From: Caballeronia telluris
GTDB taxonomy: Bacteria > Pseudomonadota > Gammaproteobacteria > Burkholderiales > Burkholderiaceae
Assembly: GCF_001544495.1 (NCBI RefSeq)
Contig: NZ_FCNZ02000002.1
Coordinates: 309,777 to 373,776, forward strand
Direction: 5' to 3'
Length of the DNA stretch: 64,000 nt
In this document: piece by piece, positions 19,994 to 29,993 of the stretch
Layout: every line of letters begins with the position of its first letter
Position numbering within the stretch: position 1 is the first letter of the stretch
Program-made: the position numbers and the translations under genes
Notes under the pieces: generated by a model
Database searches by the model: none
The model's input: the letters and a program-made list of their open reading frames with translations, nothing else
Told to the model about the DNA's origin: nothing

Positions 19994-21151
19994 ATGTCGC
20001 TCGCCTCTACCCTCGAGATCATCGCTGAACTGAAAGCCGGCCGTATGGTGATCCTCGTCGACGAAGAAGACCGCGAGAACGAGGGCGACCTCGTCATCGC
20101 CGCCGAATTCGTCACGCCCGAGGCGATCAATTTCATGGCGCGCTACGGCCGCGGCCTGATCTGCCTCACGCTCACGCAGGAACGCTGCCGCCTGCTGAAC
20201 CTGCCGCCGATGACCCATCGCAACGGCACGCAGTACGGCACGGCGTTCACGGTCAGCATCGAGGCCGCCGAAGGCGTGACCACCGGCATTTCCGCCAGCG
20301 ACCGCGCCCGCACGATCGCCGCCGCCGTCGCGCACGACGCGCGCGCCGAGCACATCGTCCAGCCGGGCCACGTGTTTCCGATCCAGGCGCAGCCGGGCGG
20401 CGTGCTCATGCGCGCCGGGCACACGGAAGCGGGCTGCGACTTCACCGCGCTCGCCGGCCTCACGCCGGCCGCGGTGATCTGCGAAATCATCAAGGACGAC
20501 GGCGAAATGGCGCGTCTGCCCGACCTGATCGAGTTCGCCGCGCAGCACGGTCTGAAGATCGGCACGATCGCCGATCTGATCCACTATCGCAGCCGCACCG
20601 AATCGATCGTCGAGCGCGTTGCCGAGCGCACGATGCAGACGGCTCACGGTGCCTTCCGTGCGGTGCTGTATCGCGACCAGCCGAGCGGTTCGCCGCATAT
20701 CGCGCTCGTGCGCGGCATGCCGACGCCGGACCGTGAAACGCCGGTGCGCGTGCACGAACCGCTCTCGGTGCTCGACTTGCTGGAAATCGATTCGTCCACG
20801 CACTCCTGGACGCTCGACGCCGCGATGAAGGAAATCGCCACGCGCGATCTGGGCGCGATCGTGCTCCTGAACTGTCACGACTCGAAGGAGCATCTGATCG
20901 ACGTGTTCCAGGCGTTCGACCGCAAGGACAAAGCGGATCAGTTAAAGCGCCGCCCGGTCGATTTCAAGACCTACGGCATCGGCGCGCAAATCCTGCGCGA
21001 ACTGGGCGTCGGGAAGATGCAGGTGCTGTCGAATCCGCGCAAGCTCGGCAGCATGTCCGGCTACGGGCTCGAAGTGACCGGCTTCATTCCGATGCCGGGC
21101 TGCCCCGCCACGCCGTCCGATGCCGGTGTTACTCACCTGCGCTCGGCCTGA
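19994..21151 (+). CDS. ribB: 3,4-dihydroxy-2-butanone-4-phosphate synthase with degenerate GTP cyclohydrolase II-like domain (RibBX type)
   Basis: A 385-residue protein. Residues 1-205 are a full RibB domain ([26 protein letters not shown]) producing the four-carbon unit of riboflavin from ribulose-5-phosphate. Residues 210-370 align with RibA, but the zinc cysteines and the usual RVHSECLTGD region are replaced by [15 protein letters not shown]. It therefore should not be called bifunctional RibBA. This architecture matches the RibBX form described in proteobacteria, whose C-terminal domain lacks cyclohydrolase activity. A separate ribA must exist elsewhere. TAAAAT at 19961-19966 may be a -10 box of an internal promoter. 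I saw no FMN riboswitch in the 149 nt upstream. Confidence 0.92.
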   Translation: MSLASTLEIIAELKAGRMVILVDEEDRENEGDLVIAAEFVTPEAINFMARYGRGLICLTLTQERCRLLNLPPMTHRNGTQYGTAFTVSIEAAEGVTTGISASDRARTIAAAVAHDARAEHIVQPGHVFPIQAQPGGVLMRAGHTEAGCDFTALAGLTPAAVICEIIKDDGEMARLPDLIEFAAQHGLKIGTIADLIHYRSRTESIVERVAERTMQTAHGAFRAVLYRDQPSGSPHIALVRGMPTPDRETPVRVHEPLSVLDLLEIDSSTHSWTLDAAMKEIATRDLGAIVLLNCHDSKEHLIDVFQAFDRKDKADQLKRRPVDFKTYGIGAQILRELGVGKMQVLSNPRKLGSMSGYGLEVTGFIPMPGCPATPSDAGVTHLRSA

Positions 21152-21198
21152 GACGTCCGCGGCACAACCACCACACACTCAAAGAACGGAATCAATCA

Positions 21199-21702
21199 AT
21201 GGAAATCGGACAATATCAGCCGAACCTCGACGGTGACGGCCTGCGCATCGGCATCGTGCAGTCGCGCTTCAACGAACCGGTGTGCAACGGCCTCGCCGAC
21301 GCGTGCATCGAAGAGCTGGAGCGTCTCGGCGTGATCGGTCAGGACGTGCTGCTCGTCACCGTGCCGGGCGCGCTCGAAATTCCGCTCGCGCTGCAAAAGC
21401 TCGCGGAATCCGGCCAGTTCGACGCGCTGATCGCGCTCGGCGCCGTCGTGCGCGGCGAGACGTATCACTTCGAACTCGTGTCGAACGAAAGCGGCGCGGG
21501 CATTTCGCGCATCGCGCTCGATTTCGGCACGCCGGTCGCGAACGCCGTCCTCACGACCGAGAACGACGAGCAGGCCGTCGCGCGCATGACGGAAAAAGGC
21601 CGTGACGCGGCACGCGTCGCGGTGGAAATGGCGAACCTGTCGATCGCGCTGGAACAGCTCGGCGGCGACGACGAAGACGAAGAAGACGAGGACCGCGCAT
21701 GA
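21199..21702 (+). CDS. ribH: 6,7-dimethyl-8-ribityllumazine synthase
   Basis: A 167-residue subunit of the capsid-like enzyme that joins the RibB product to the pyrimidine. Typical strings are [28 protein letters not shown] and [15 protein letters not shown]. The C-terminus is very acidic ([11 protein letters not shown]). It overlaps nusB by 4 nt (ATGA). Confidence 0.96.
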   Translation: MEIGQYQPNLDGDGLRIGIVQSRFNEPVCNGLADACIEELERLGVIGQDVLLVTVPGALEIPLALQKLAESGQFDALIALGAVVRGETYHFELVSNESGAGISRIALDFGTPVANAVLTTENDEQAVARMTEKGRDAARVAVEMANLSIALEQLGGDDEDEEDEDRA

Positions 21703-22133
21703 AGAGCGCTCGACGCCGCTCGCGTGAACTCGCGACGCAAGGGCTTTACCAGTGGCTGCTGTCGGGTGCGCCCGCCGGCGAGATCGACGCGCAGTTGCGC
21801 AACGCGCAAGGCTTCGACAAGGCCGATCACGATCACCTCGACGCGATCCTGCACGGCGTGATCAAGGAAGCCGACGCGTTGTCGGCGCAATTGCAGCCGT
21901 GCCTCGACCGGCCGGTCGAGCAGCTTTCGCCGGTGGAGCGCGCGGTGCTGCTCGTCGCCGCGTTCGAATTCAAGCATCACGTCGACATTCCGTATCGCGT
22001 GGTCATCAACGAGGCGGTCGAACTGACGAAGACGTTCGGCGGCTCCGACGGCTACAAGTACGTGAACGGCGTACTCGACAAGCTCGCCGTGCAACTGCGC
22101 CCGGCCGAAGCGCAGGGCCGCGGCCGCGGCTGA
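21699..22133 (+). CDS. nusB: Transcription antitermination factor NusB
   Basis: A 144-residue all-helical RNA-binding protein that joins NusE on boxA RNA in rRNA antitermination. It opens [19 protein letters not shown] and carries [18 protein letters not shown]. Coupling to ribH is the common bacterial arrangement. The ATG overlaps the ribH stop. Confidence 0.95.
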   Translation: MKSARRRSRELATQGLYQWLLSGAPAGEIDAQLRNAQGFDKADHDHLDAILHGVIKEADALSAQLQPCLDRPVEQLSPVERAVLLVAAFEFKHHVDIPYRVVINEAVELTKTFGGSDGYKYVNGVLDKLAVQLRPAEAQGRGRG

Positions 22134-22193
22134 ACGCAAAGGGCGGCGCATGAAGACAACCGCGCGCCGCCCGTCCCGACTGGATCTCCGAAG

Positions 22194-23387
22194 ATGAATA
22201 CCCTTTCCGAACCGCTCGTTCGGCTGGCCGCGCGCGTCGACGCGATCGAGCCGTTCTACGTGATGGAACTGATGAAGGAAGCGCAGGTGCTGGAAAGCCT
22301 CGGGCGCGACATCATCCACATGGGCATCGGCGAGCCGGATTTCACGGCACCCGAACCGGTGATCCGCGCCGCTTCCGATGCGCTCGCGCGCGGCGTCACG
22401 CAGTATACGAACGCGCTCGGCATCGCGCCGCTGCGTGAGGCGATCGCGCGGCATTATCGCGATGCGTTCGGGCTCGACATCGACCCGGCGCGGATCGTGG
22501 TGACGGCGGGCGCGTCGGCGGCGCTTTTGCTCGCGTGCATGGCGCTCGTCGATCACGGCGACGAAGTGCTGATGCCCGACCCGTGCTATCCGTGCAACCG
22601 CCATTTCGTCGCGGCCGCCGATGGCAAGCCCGTCCTCATCCCGAGCGGTCCGGCCGAGCGCTTCCAGCTGACCGCCGAACACGTCGATGCACACTGGGGC
22701 GAGCGCACGCGCGGTGTGCTGCTCGCGTCGCCGTCGAACCCGACCGGCACGTCGATCGAGCCTGCGGAACTGCGGCGCATCGTCGAGTCGGTGCGCGCGA
22801 AGGGCGGCTTTACGATCGTCGACGAGATCTATCAGGGCTTGAGCTACGACGCGAAGCCGGTGTCCGCGCTTTCGTTCGGCGACGACGTCGTCACCGTCAA
22901 CAGCTTTTCGAAATACTTCAGCATGACCGGCTGGCGGCTCGGCTGGCTCGTCGTGCCGACCACGATGATCGGCGCCATGGAAAAGCTCTCGCAGAATCTC
23001 TTCATCTGCCCGTCGGCGCTCGCGCAATATGCTGCGCTCGCGTGCTTCGAACCGGAAACGCTCGCGATCTACGAAGCGCGGCGCCTGGAATTCAAGCGCC
23101 GCCGCGACTTCATCGTGCCCGCGCTGGGTTCGCTCGGCTTCGGCGTGCCGGTCGTGCCGGACGGCGCGTTCTACGTCTACGCCGACACGCGCGGCGTCGC
23201 GCACCCGGCCGCCGGCGACAGTGACGCCCTCACCCGCTCGATGCTGCACGACGCGGGCGTCGTGCTCGTACCGGGCGCGGACTTCGGCTTTCACGCGCCG
23301 AACCAGTATCTGCGGCTTTCCTATGCGACGGCGTATTCGAAGCTCGAAGAAGCGGTCGAGCGACTGGCGAAGCTGTTCAGGCACTGA
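22194..23387 (+). CDS. Class I/II pyridoxal-phosphate aminotransferase
   Basis: A 397-residue fold-type-I aminotransferase. The motif HMGIGEPDFTAPEPV, the PLP lysine in VNSFSKYFSMTGWRLGW and the substrate-carboxylate Arg near QYLRLSYA are present. It resembles the alanine/aspartate-type transaminases usually found after nusB in Burkholderia. The amino donor and acceptor cannot be read from sequence. It lies 60 nt after nusB and probably ends the rib-nusB transcript at the terminator that follows. Confidence 0.88.
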   Translation: MNTLSEPLVRLAARVDAIEPFYVMELMKEAQVLESLGRDIIHMGIGEPDFTAPEPVIRAASDALARGVTQYTNALGIAPLREAIARHYRDAFGLDIDPARIVVTAGASAALLLACMALVDHGDEVLMPDPCYPCNRHFVAAADGKPVLIPSGPAERFQLTAEHVDAHWGERTRGVLLASPSNPTGTSIEPAELRRIVESVRAKGGFTIVDEIYQGLSYDAKPVSALSFGDDVVTVNSFSKYFSMTGWRLGWLVVPTTMIGAMEKLSQNLFICPSALAQYAALACFEPETLAIYEARRLEFKRRRDFIVPALGSLGFGVPVVPDGAFYVYADTRGVAHPAAGDSDALTRSMLHDAGVVLVPGADFGFHAPNQYLRLSYATAYSKLEEAVERLAKLFRH

Positions 23388-23412
23388 AGCGTTTATCGTC
23401 TCCGGAAAAGAG

Positions 23413-23437
23413 AAAAGGCACCTCGCGGTGCCTTTTT
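23413..23437. terminator. Bidirectional terminator between aminotransferase and lytic transglycosylase genes
   Basis: AAAAGGCACC and GGTGCCTTTTT form a 10-bp stem around TCGC. It has A and T tracts on both sides, between two converging genes. Confidence 0.85.
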
Positions 23438-23463
23438 GCATTCCAGCCAACGTTCTCTTCAAC

Positions 23464-24672
23464 TCAAGCGCCGAACTCCGCCGATGCCACATGCTTCGGC
23501 GCATCGCTGTCGGCGTCGTCCTGATCGTGCGACGACGCGTCCGACTTCGGCGCCGTGATCGGCTTCGCGCCGTCGAGCGTCGCGTGCACGCGCTTGTTCG
23601 CGTCGGTCGAAGGCGAAGTCGACGCTGAAGCCAGCACCTGCTTCTGCGCCGGCGCCTGCGGCGCGTTGATCGGCACACTGCGGCCGCGCGCGACATCGCG
23701 CAGACGCGTACGCTCGGCCAGCACCTTGGCGCCGTAGCCGCCGTCGTCCTGCGTTGTCGAGCCGACGTAGTAGCGCAAGCCGCCCGCCACCGAGCCGCCG
23801 CGCGCGATGCAGTCCTTCAACACCAGCGCGCCGACCTTGATGTTCGCGAGCGGGTCGAGCGCCGCGTTCGAGCCGCCGAAATATTCGAACTTGTCGGAGT
23901 GGACCTTCGACATCACCTGCATCAGGCCCTGCGCGCCGACGCCGCTTTCCGCATACGGATTGAAGCCGGATTCGATCGCCATCACCGACAGCAGCAGGAG
24001 CGGATCGAGACCGACTTCGCGACCGGTATCGAACGCCGCGCGCACGAGCTCGCTGACCGGCTCCTGCGCCACGCGATACCGCCGCGCGATGAAGGTTGCG
24101 ACGAGCTTTTGCTCGCGCGTCGAGATCAGCACGCGATCATCGCGCGCATCGGCGACGACGCGCTGCGCCGGGATCGCGTTCGCGAGCATCGCGACGCTCG
24201 GCAAGGTGCGCGGATCGAGCCCGTTCGGCGACACGGCGAGGCTGATGCCGCCCGTGAGCTGGCGGGTGCTGTCGTCGTCCGTTACTGCGGCGCCGAGCGA
24301 AGGCGCGGCGGCCATTGACGGCGAAGCCATGGCAAGCGACGACGGCAGCGCCTGAGCCTGTGCGGCTTGCGCCACTCGGGCGGCTTGGGCGGCTTCCAGT
24401 TCGGGACGTCGTCCGCCCGCGAACGGCGGCAGCGGCTGGCCCGCGAGCAAACGCGCCGGGCCGGCCTGCACGGCGGCGGACACCATCGGCATGATCCGTG
24501 CCGCGAAGGTTCCGCGCCACGAGGGAAGGAGCCAGAGGGCGAGCGCGGTCAACACGGCCGCGCAACCGACCAGACTGAATAGATAGTGACTCATGCGGGT
24601 CCCGCGACGCACGGCGACGCGCAGTCTCTGCGCGATGCGTGTGTCGGGACGCCACGACAACCAAGCGTTCAT
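23464..24672 (-). CDS. Membrane-anchored lytic transglycosylase (SLT domain)
   Basis: A 402-residue protein. A single membrane segment near residues 30-48 (YLFSLVGCAAVLTALALWLL) anchors it in the inner membrane with the rest in the periplasm. The SLT domain around residues 190-300 has the catalytic Glu in VMAIESGFNP, then GAQGLMQVM and a final LRYYVGSTTQ. It cleaves peptidoglycan with formation of anhydro-muramyl ends. The C-terminal 80 residues are Ala/Ser/Asp-rich and probably disordered. I chose the ATG at 24672 because GGGAG lies 6 nt before it. Confidence 0.88.
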   Translation of the reverse strand: MNAWLSWRPDTRIAQRLRVAVRRGTRMSHYLFSLVGCAAVLTALALWLLPSWRGTFAARIMPMVSAAVQAGPARLLAGQPLPPFAGGRRPELEAAQAARVAQAAQAQALPSSLAMASPSMAAAPSLGAAVTDDDSTRQLTGGISLAVSPNGLDPRTLPSVAMLANAIPAQRVVADARDDRVLISTREQKLVATFIARRYRVAQEPVSELVRAAFDTGREVGLDPLLLLSVMAIESGFNPYAESGVGAQGLMQVMSKVHSDKFEYFGGSNAALDPLANIKVGALVLKDCIARGGSVAGGLRYYVGSTTQDDGGYGAKVLAERTRLRDVARGRSVPINAPQAPAQKQVLASASTSPSTDANKRVHATLDGAKPITAPKSDASSHDQDDADSDAPKHVASAEFGA

Positions 24673-25225
24673 TGGTGCTCCCATGTTGCATTGATTTCCG
24701 CTGATTAATACCAATAGAACGGCATTCAAAAGCGCAAATCAGACACCGCTCGCCTCTTGGCAAGCAGGAGCGGCATCGGGAAAACGGCATGCGCCGTCTG
24801 GGAAGCCGGTCCGGAACATTTCGTTTCCGGGTGCGAACGGCACGAACCGCATGCCGGGGCGCAGAAGGCTTCCACGCGAAAAACCGGCGAAGAAGAGCGC
24901 CGGCAAGAACAATCAGCTACGAATCGCAACACGCCTTTTGGGTGTCGCCGATTCCTTGCACCTCAAAAAAGTTCTGAGGAAAGGTAAAAAGTTGCAAAGG
25001 CAACTTGTGATGTTGAGCGATTCTAGGCAGGGTTACATGATCCGTCAATGCTATAGACGGCTGTTTCAATTACTTACAGTTATAATGAACGGCGTTTAGT
25101 AGGTCAGACAACCGTTTTTGCGAGCATTTCCGTAGGAAATTACTGAATGTCCGCAAACGCACTTACAGCATCGCAGGTAAAATCGACAATCGATTCGCGC
25201 GCAGCGCACTCCTCCCCGATCCTCG
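24673..25225. other. Long intergenic region upstream of ubiD, no gene recognised
   Basis: A 553-nt region between divergent genes. The half nearest ubiD is distinctly AT-rich. It holds small inverted repeats at 24961-24979 (CCTCA/TGAGG), 24989-25006 (AAGTTGC, loop AAAG, GCAACTT) and 25042-25060 (CCGTC/GACGG), and a perfect TATAAT at 25081-25086 without a clear -35 box. The cluster of hairpins could belong to a leader or a small RNA. I cannot assign a family. Confidence 0.4.
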
Positions 25226-26827
25226 ATGAAATATAAAGACCTGCGCGACTTCACCGCCCGCCTCGAAGGCCTCGGCGAACTGCGCCGTATCAGGCAGCCT
25301 GTTTCCCCCGTGCTGGAAATGACCGAACTGTCCGACCGCGTCTTGCGCTCGGGCGGCCCCGCCCTGCTCTTCGAATCGCCGACCGGTCACACGGTTCCCG
25401 TGCTCGCTAATCTGTTCGGCACGCCGCGGCGCGTCGCGCTCGGCATGGGCATCGAAACGGACGCGGCAACGGGCGGCGATCCGAGCCTGCTCTCCGACAC
25501 CGCCGCGCTCGAATCGTTGCGCGATGTCGGGCGGCTGCTCTCGGCGCTGAAAGAACCCGAGCCGCCGAAGGGACTCAAGGACGCCGGCAAGCTGCTGTCG
25601 CTCGCGAAGGCCGTGTGGGACATGGCGCCGAAAACCGTGAGTTCGCCGCCTTGCCAGGAAATCGTGTGGGAAGGCGACGAGGTCGATCTGGCGAGGCTGC
25701 CCATCCAGACCTGCTGGCCAGGCGATGCCGGTCCGCTCGTCACGTGGGGGCTCACCGTCACGCGCGGGCCGAACAAAACGCGCCAGAACCTCGGCATCTA
25801 CCGGCAACAACTGATCGGGCGCAACAAGCTCATCATGCGCTGGCTCGCGCATCGCGGCGGCGCGCTCGACTTTCGCGAATTCGCGCTCGCCAATCCGGGC
25901 AAGCCGTACCCGGTGGCCGTCGTGCTCGGCGCCGATCCGGCCACGATCCTCGGCGCGGTGACGCCGGTGCCGGACACGCTGTCGGAATATCAGTTCGCCG
26001 GTTTGCTGCGCGGCGCGCGAACCGAACTCGCGAAGTGCCTGACGCCGGGCGTCGACACGCTTCAGGTGCCCGCGCGTGCGGAAATCGTGCTCGAAGGCTT
26101 CATTTATCCGCAAGAAAGCGCACCCGACGCGGCACCGGCAGGCGCGCCGCCGCGGCCGTCGAAGGGTGCGTCGGCGAAATACGAACACGCGCTCGAAGGC
26201 CCGTATGGCGATCACACCGGCTATTACAACGAGCAGGAGTGGTTTCCCGTCTTCACCGTCGAGAAGATCACGATGCGCCGCGACGCGATCTACCACTCCA
26301 CCTACACCGGCAAGCCGCCCGACGAACCCGCCGTGCTCGGTGTCGCGCTGAACGAAGTGTTCGTGCCGCTGTTGCAGAAGCAGTTCGCCGAGATCACCGA
26401 CTTCTATCTGCCGCCGGAAGGATGCAGCTACCGGATGGCGATCGTGCAGATCAAAAAGAGCTATCCGGGACACGCGAAGCGCGTGATGTTCGGTGTCTGG
26501 AGCTTCCTGCGCCAGTTCATGTACACGAAGTTCATCGTCGTGGTGGACGACGACGTGAACATCCGCGACTGGAAGGAAGTCATCTGGGCAATCACGACGC
26601 GCATCGATCCGACGCGCGATACCGTGCTCGTCGACAATACGCCGATCGACTATCTCGATTTCGCTTCGCCGGTGGCGGGGCTCGGCTCGAAGATGGGGCT
26701 CGACGCGACCAACAAATGGCCCGGCGAGACGAACCGCGAATGGGGCCGGCCGATTCAGATGGACGAAGCGGTGAAACGGCGCGTCGATACCTTGTGGGAT
26801 GAAATCGGACTCGGGAAGCGCCCATGA
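25226..26827 (+). CDS. ubiD: UbiD family decarboxylase (4-hydroxy-3-polyprenylbenzoate decarboxylase)
   Basis: A 533-residue prenylated-FMN-dependent enzyme for the decarboxylation step of ubiquinone synthesis. It begins [22 protein letters not shown], the typical UbiD opening, and continues with [14 protein letters not shown], a mid-region [26 protein letters not shown] and the C-terminal [17 protein letters not shown]. An Ala/Pro-rich insert ([16 protein letters not shown]) near residue 300 makes it slightly longer than usual. Its cofactor requires UbiX, which is not in the window. It overlaps the asparaginase gene by 4 nt. Confidence 0.94.
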   Translation: MKYKDLRDFTARLEGLGELRRIRQPVSPVLEMTELSDRVLRSGGPALLFESPTGHTVPVLANLFGTPRRVALGMGIETDAATGGDPSLLSDTAALESLRDVGRLLSALKEPEPPKGLKDAGKLLSLAKAVWDMAPKTVSSPPCQEIVWEGDEVDLARLPIQTCWPGDAGPLVTWGLTVTRGPNKTRQNLGIYRQQLIGRNKLIMRWLAHRGGALDFREFALANPGKPYPVAVVLGADPATILGAVTPVPDTLSEYQFAGLLRGARTELAKCLTPGVDTLQVPARAEIVLEGFIYPQESAPDAAPAGAPPRPSKGASAKYEHALEGPYGDHTGYYNEQEWFPVFTVEKITMRRDAIYHSTYTGKPPDEPAVLGVALNEVFVPLLQKQFAEITDFYLPPEGCSYRMAIVQIKKSYPGHAKRVMFGVWSFLRQFMYTKFIVVVDDDVNIRDWKEVIWAITTRIDPTRDTVLVDNTPIDYLDFASPVAGLGSKMGLDATNKWPGETNREWGRPIQMDEAVKRRVDTLWDEIGLGKRP

Positions 26828-27828
26828 AAGCAGCCACCGTGTATCGCGGCGACGCGATCGAAAACACGCACGACGCGCAGGTCGCGGTCGTCGATGCCGA
26901 AGGCCGACTGCTGTATTCGTTCGGCGATCCGCATCGGATGACGCTCGCGCGCTCGGCGGCGAAACCGGCGCAGGCGCTCGCGGTGCTGGAAACCGGTGCG
27001 CTCGAACGCTTCGCCTTCGACGACGCCGACCTCGCGCTGATGTGCGCGTCGCACAGCAGCGAGGAGCGGCATATCGAACGAGCGCGCGCGATGCTCGGCA
27101 AGGCGCACGCGAGCGAAGCGGACCTGCGCTGCGGCGGCCATCCGCCGATCTCGGACGCGGTCTACCGCAACTGGATCCGCCGCGACTTCACGCCAACGCC
27201 CGTGTGCAGCAACTGCTCGGGCAAGCACGCGGGCATGCTCGCGGGCGCGCGGGCAATCGACGCGCCCATCGCCGACTATCACCTGGCCGAGCATCCGTTG
27301 CAGGTGCGCGTGAAGCACACGGTCGCGCGCGTGCTCGATCTCGCCGACGACCAAGTGCAATGGGCCATCGACGGCTGCAATCTGCCGACGCCCGCCTTCC
27401 CGCTCGATCGTCTCGCGCGTCTCTACATGAAGCTCGCCGATGCGAAGCCGGACACCACGGACGGCGCGCCGCTCGCGCGCATCTATCGCGCGATGACGGC
27501 CTATCCCGAACTCGTCGCGGGCGAAGGGCGCTTCTGCACGCTGCTGATGCAGGCGTTCGGCGGCGCGCTCGTCGGCAAGCTCGGCGCGGACGCGAGCTAT
27601 GCGATCGGCGTGCGGCGGCCGCAAGGCGCGCTCGGCATCGCGGTGAAGGTGGAAGACGGCAACATGACGGCGCTTTACGCGATCGTCGCCGAGGTGCTCG
27701 CGCAACTCGGCGTCGGCGCCGAAGACGAGCGTCGCCGCCTCGACGCCTTCCGTCATCCGCCGATGCGCAACACGATGGGCATCGTGACCAGCCGGCTCGA
27801 CGTATCGCTGCGGCTCGAACAACACTGA
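26824..27828 (+). CDS. Class 3 (Rhizobium etli AnsA/ReAV-type) L-asparaginase
   Basis: A 334-residue hydrolase converting L-asparagine to aspartate and ammonia. It is unrelated to the classic bacterial asparaginases I and II. The key residues of the ReAV family are present at matching spacing: Ser44 and Lys47 in ARSAAKP (an SxxK pair), Ser76 in CASHS, and Cys131/Lys134 in CSNCSGKH plus Cys184, the likely metal site. Translation is coupled to ubiD by ATGA overlap, although no metabolic link is evident. There is no signal peptide, so it is cytosolic. Confidence 0.88.
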   Translation: MKAATVYRGDAIENTHDAQVAVVDAEGRLLYSFGDPHRMTLARSAAKPAQALAVLETGALERFAFDDADLALMCASHSSEERHIERARAMLGKAHASEADLRCGGHPPISDAVYRNWIRRDFTPTPVCSNCSGKHAGMLAGARAIDAPIADYHLAEHPLQVRVKHTVARVLDLADDQVQWAIDGCNLPTPAFPLDRLARLYMKLADAKPDTTDGAPLARIYRAMTAYPELVAGEGRFCTLLMQAFGGALVGKLGADASYAIGVRRPQGALGIAVKVEDGNMTALYAIVAEVLAQLGVGAEDERRRLDAFRHPPMRNTMGIVTSRLDVSLRLEQH

Positions 27829-27848
27829 CAAGAAGGGAAGTACGCAGG

Positions 27849-28517
27849 ATGCATTCGTGGTCGTTGTTGTCGGACGGGTTTTTTCTGTCGCTGTCGCTGT
27901 GTCTCGATATCGGGATCGCGAACGTCGCCATCATTTCGCTCGTGCTGTCGCACGGATTCAAGCCGGGCTTCGTGCTCGGACTCGGCACCTGCGCGGGCGA
28001 CCTGTTCTATGCGGCGCTCGCGCTCGCGGGCATGTCGGCGCTGCTGCAATTCAGCGCGGTGCGCTGGGTCGTGTGGATCGGCGGCGCGATCGTGCTGCTC
28101 TTTCTCACCTGGAAGATGGCGCGCGAGGCGCTTTATCCGGCATCGGCGCCGCCCGTCGAAGGCAAGGCCGATCCCGTCACGCCGCGCCAGAGTCATCTGA
28201 AGAGTTTCCTGCGCGGCGCGTTGCTCGCGGTGTCGTCGCCGAGCGCGATCTTGTGGTTCGCGGCCGTGGGCGGCGCGTTGATCGCGAAGGCCGGCGCGAC
28301 GAGTCCGGTGAGCGCATCGGTTTTTCTCACGGGCTTCTTCGTCGGCGGCCTCGGCTGGACCGTCTTCATCTGCGTGCTCGCGAGCCACGGCCGCAAGCGC
28401 GCCGGCACGACGCTCCTGCGTGCGTGCCACGTATTCTCGGCGCTGCTGTTCGCGTATTTCTCGTATAGCGTGATCGTCAACGGTTATCGCGACCTGATCG
28501 TCCACGCGGCTTCCTGA
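27849..28517 (+). CDS. LysE/RhtB family amino-acid exporter
   Basis: A 222-residue integral membrane protein with about six hydrophobic segments and the LysE hallmark near the N-terminus (FLSLSLCLDIGIANVAIISLVLSHGFKPGFVLGLGTCAGD). The usual PGP of the first helix is replaced by LDIGIAN, so it is a divergent member. It probably exports an amino acid or related metabolite. It follows the asparaginase gene by 20 nt with AGGA upstream, in the likely ubiD transcript. Confidence 0.85.
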   Translation: MHSWSLLSDGFFLSLSLCLDIGIANVAIISLVLSHGFKPGFVLGLGTCAGDLFYAALALAGMSALLQFSAVRWVVWIGGAIVLLFLTWKMAREALYPASAPPVEGKADPVTPRQSHLKSFLRGALLAVSSPSAILWFAAVGGALIAKAGATSPVSASVFLTGFFVGGLGWTVFICVLASHGRKRAGTTLLRACHVFSALLFAYFSYSVIVNGYRDLIVHAAS

Positions 28518-28530
28518 GCCGCGCGCACGA

Positions 28531-29496
28531 TCAGCCGACGAACTGCGCGAAACGCGCGAGATCGACGTTGCCGCCGCTCACCAGCACGCCGACGCGCTTA
28601 CCTTCCACCGGAATCACCTTGTTCAGGACGGCCGCGGCCGCGAGGCACCCGGTCGGCTCGACAACCATCTTCATGCGCTCGGCAAAGAAGCGCATCGTGT
28701 CGATCAGCTGAGTGTCGCTGACGGTCACGATCTGGTCGACGTGCCGCCGGATGATCTCGAAGTTGTACTCGCCGACATGCGTGGACGCGGCGCCATCGGC
28801 GATCGTGCGCGGCACGTCGATATGCACGATTTCGCCGCGCGCGAGCGACTGCTGCGCGTCGTTGCCCGCCTCGGGTTCGACGCCGATCACCTTGCACGAC
28901 GGGCTCAGCGCCGCCGCCGCGAGCGCGCAGCCGCCGATCAGCCCGCCGCCGCCGAGACACACGAACAGGTAGTCGAGCGGGCCTGTCTCCTCGATCAGTT
29001 CCTTCGCCGACGTGCCCTGCCCCGCGATCACGTGCGGATGGTCATAAGGCGGAATCAGCGTCATGCCGCGCTCCTCGGCGAGCGTGCGGCCGATTTCCTC
29101 GCGATTCTGCGTGTAGCGGTCGTAGGTGATCACTTCGCCGCCGTAGCCGCGCGTCGCGGCCATCTTGGCGGCGGGCGCGTCTTCCGGCATGACGATGGTC
29201 GCGCGGATGCCGGCGAGCTTCGCCGACAACGCGATTGCCTGTGCATGATTGCCCGATGAATAGGTCAGCACGCCGCCCGCGCGCTGGCGCTCGTCGAAAT
29301 GCGAGATGGCGTTATAAGCGCCGCGAAACTTGAACGCGCCCATGCGCTGGAAGTTTTCGCACTTGAAGAAGAGCGACGCGCCCGCGCGCTCGTCGGCGGT
29401 GCGCGAAGTCAGGACAGGCGTGCGATGGGCCGCGCCGGCGATGCGCCCGGCGGCATCGACGACATCGGCGTAAGTCGGGGCGGAAAGAGTGGACAT
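28531..29496 (-). CDS. Threonine/serine dehydratase-like PLP enzyme (possibly hydroxyaspartate ammonia-lyase or serine racemase)
   Basis: A fold-type-II PLP enzyme of about 321 residues. The lysine lies in RMGAFKFRGAYNAI, the Asn loop is SSGNHAQA, and the glycine-rich phosphate cradle is CLGGGGLIGG. There is no ACT regulatory domain, so it resembles catabolic threonine dehydratase, serine racemase or threo-3-hydroxyaspartate ammonia-lyase rather than IlvA. In-frame ATGs at 29496 and 29526 are both possible. The second has GGGAG too close for a good ribosome binding site, and the first matches the usual family N-terminus. It stands alone and is convergent with the LysE gene. Confidence 0.85.
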   Translation of the reverse strand: MSTLSAPTYADVVDAAGRIAGAAHRTPVLTSRTADERAGASLFFKCENFQRMGAFKFRGAYNAISHFDERQRAGGVLTYSSGNHAQAIALSAKLAGIRATIVMPEDAPAAKMAATRGYGGEVITYDRYTQNREEIGRTLAEERGMTLIPPYDHPHVIAGQGTSAKELIEETGPLDYLFVCLGGGGLIGGCALAAAALSPSCKVIGVEPEAGNDAQQSLARGEIVHIDVPRTIADGAASTHVGEYNFEIIRRHVDQIVTVSDTQLIDTMRFFAERMKMVVEPTGCLAAAAVLNKVIPVEGKRVGVLVSGGNVDLARFAQFVG

Positions 29497-29614
29497 CGGA
29501 GGCAGTGGCGTGAGTTGAGGAACTGTCATTCTCCCAGTTTCCAATGTGCCACGGAGAGACGCTGCCGTCCCTTAAGCCTGTTCGAGCTGCGGCCTCGTCG
29601 CATGTTAAATGCGA

Positions 29615-29652
29615 AACGGCGCAACCCGGCGTGATGCCGGCGTTGCGCCGTT
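29615..29652. terminator. Long hairpin downstream of the small secreted protein gene
   Basis: AACGGCGCAAC pairs with GTTGCGCCGTT over 11 bp, and CCGGC pairs with GCCGG inside it around GTGAT. On the minus strand it lies 27 nt after the stop of the gene at 29679 and probably terminates it, though only a short T tract follows. Confidence 0.6.
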
Positions 29653-29678
29653 CGTCGTCACAGGGATGAGACTAGCGC

Positions 29679-29993
29679 TTAGTGCCAGTGTCCGCGGCCA
29701 TGACCGTAATAACCGCGGCCGTAGTAACCGTGACCGTAATAGCCGCGGTTCCAGTAAGGCTGCCCGTAATACCCGCCGACCACGACGGGCGGCGGCGCAT
29801 AAACCACAGGCGGCTGATAGACGACCGGCGGCGGCGGGGGCGCCAGATAGACGGGCCCCGGAGCGGCATAAACCGGATAAGCCGGATAAGCCGGCACCCC
29901 GATGCCGATGCCAACCGACACATGCGCTTGCGCCGCGCCGACGAACCCGGCGCCGAGCGAAGCAGCTACGATGAATGGAACGATTTTTCTCAC
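29679..29993 (-). CDS. Small secreted Gly/Tyr/His- and Pro-rich protein
   Basis: A 104-residue protein with a clear signal peptide (VRKIVPFIVAASLGAGFVGAAQA), then a Pro/Val/Tyr-rich segment (APPPPPVVYQPP) and a C-terminal Gly-Tyr-His repeat (YYGHGYYGRGYYGHGRGHWH). Such low-complexity proteins are common in Burkholderia, and no function is established. The His/Tyr-rich tail may bind metal or the envelope, which is inference only. The start is a GTG at 29993. GAGGAG about 12 nt upstream is a loosely spaced ribosome binding site. Confidence 0.7.
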   Translation of the reverse strand: MRKIVPFIVAASLGAGFVGAAQAHVSVGIGIGVPAYPAYPVYAAPGPVYLAPPPPPVVYQPPVVYAPPPVVVGGYYGQPYWNRGYYGHGYYGRGYYGHGRGHWH

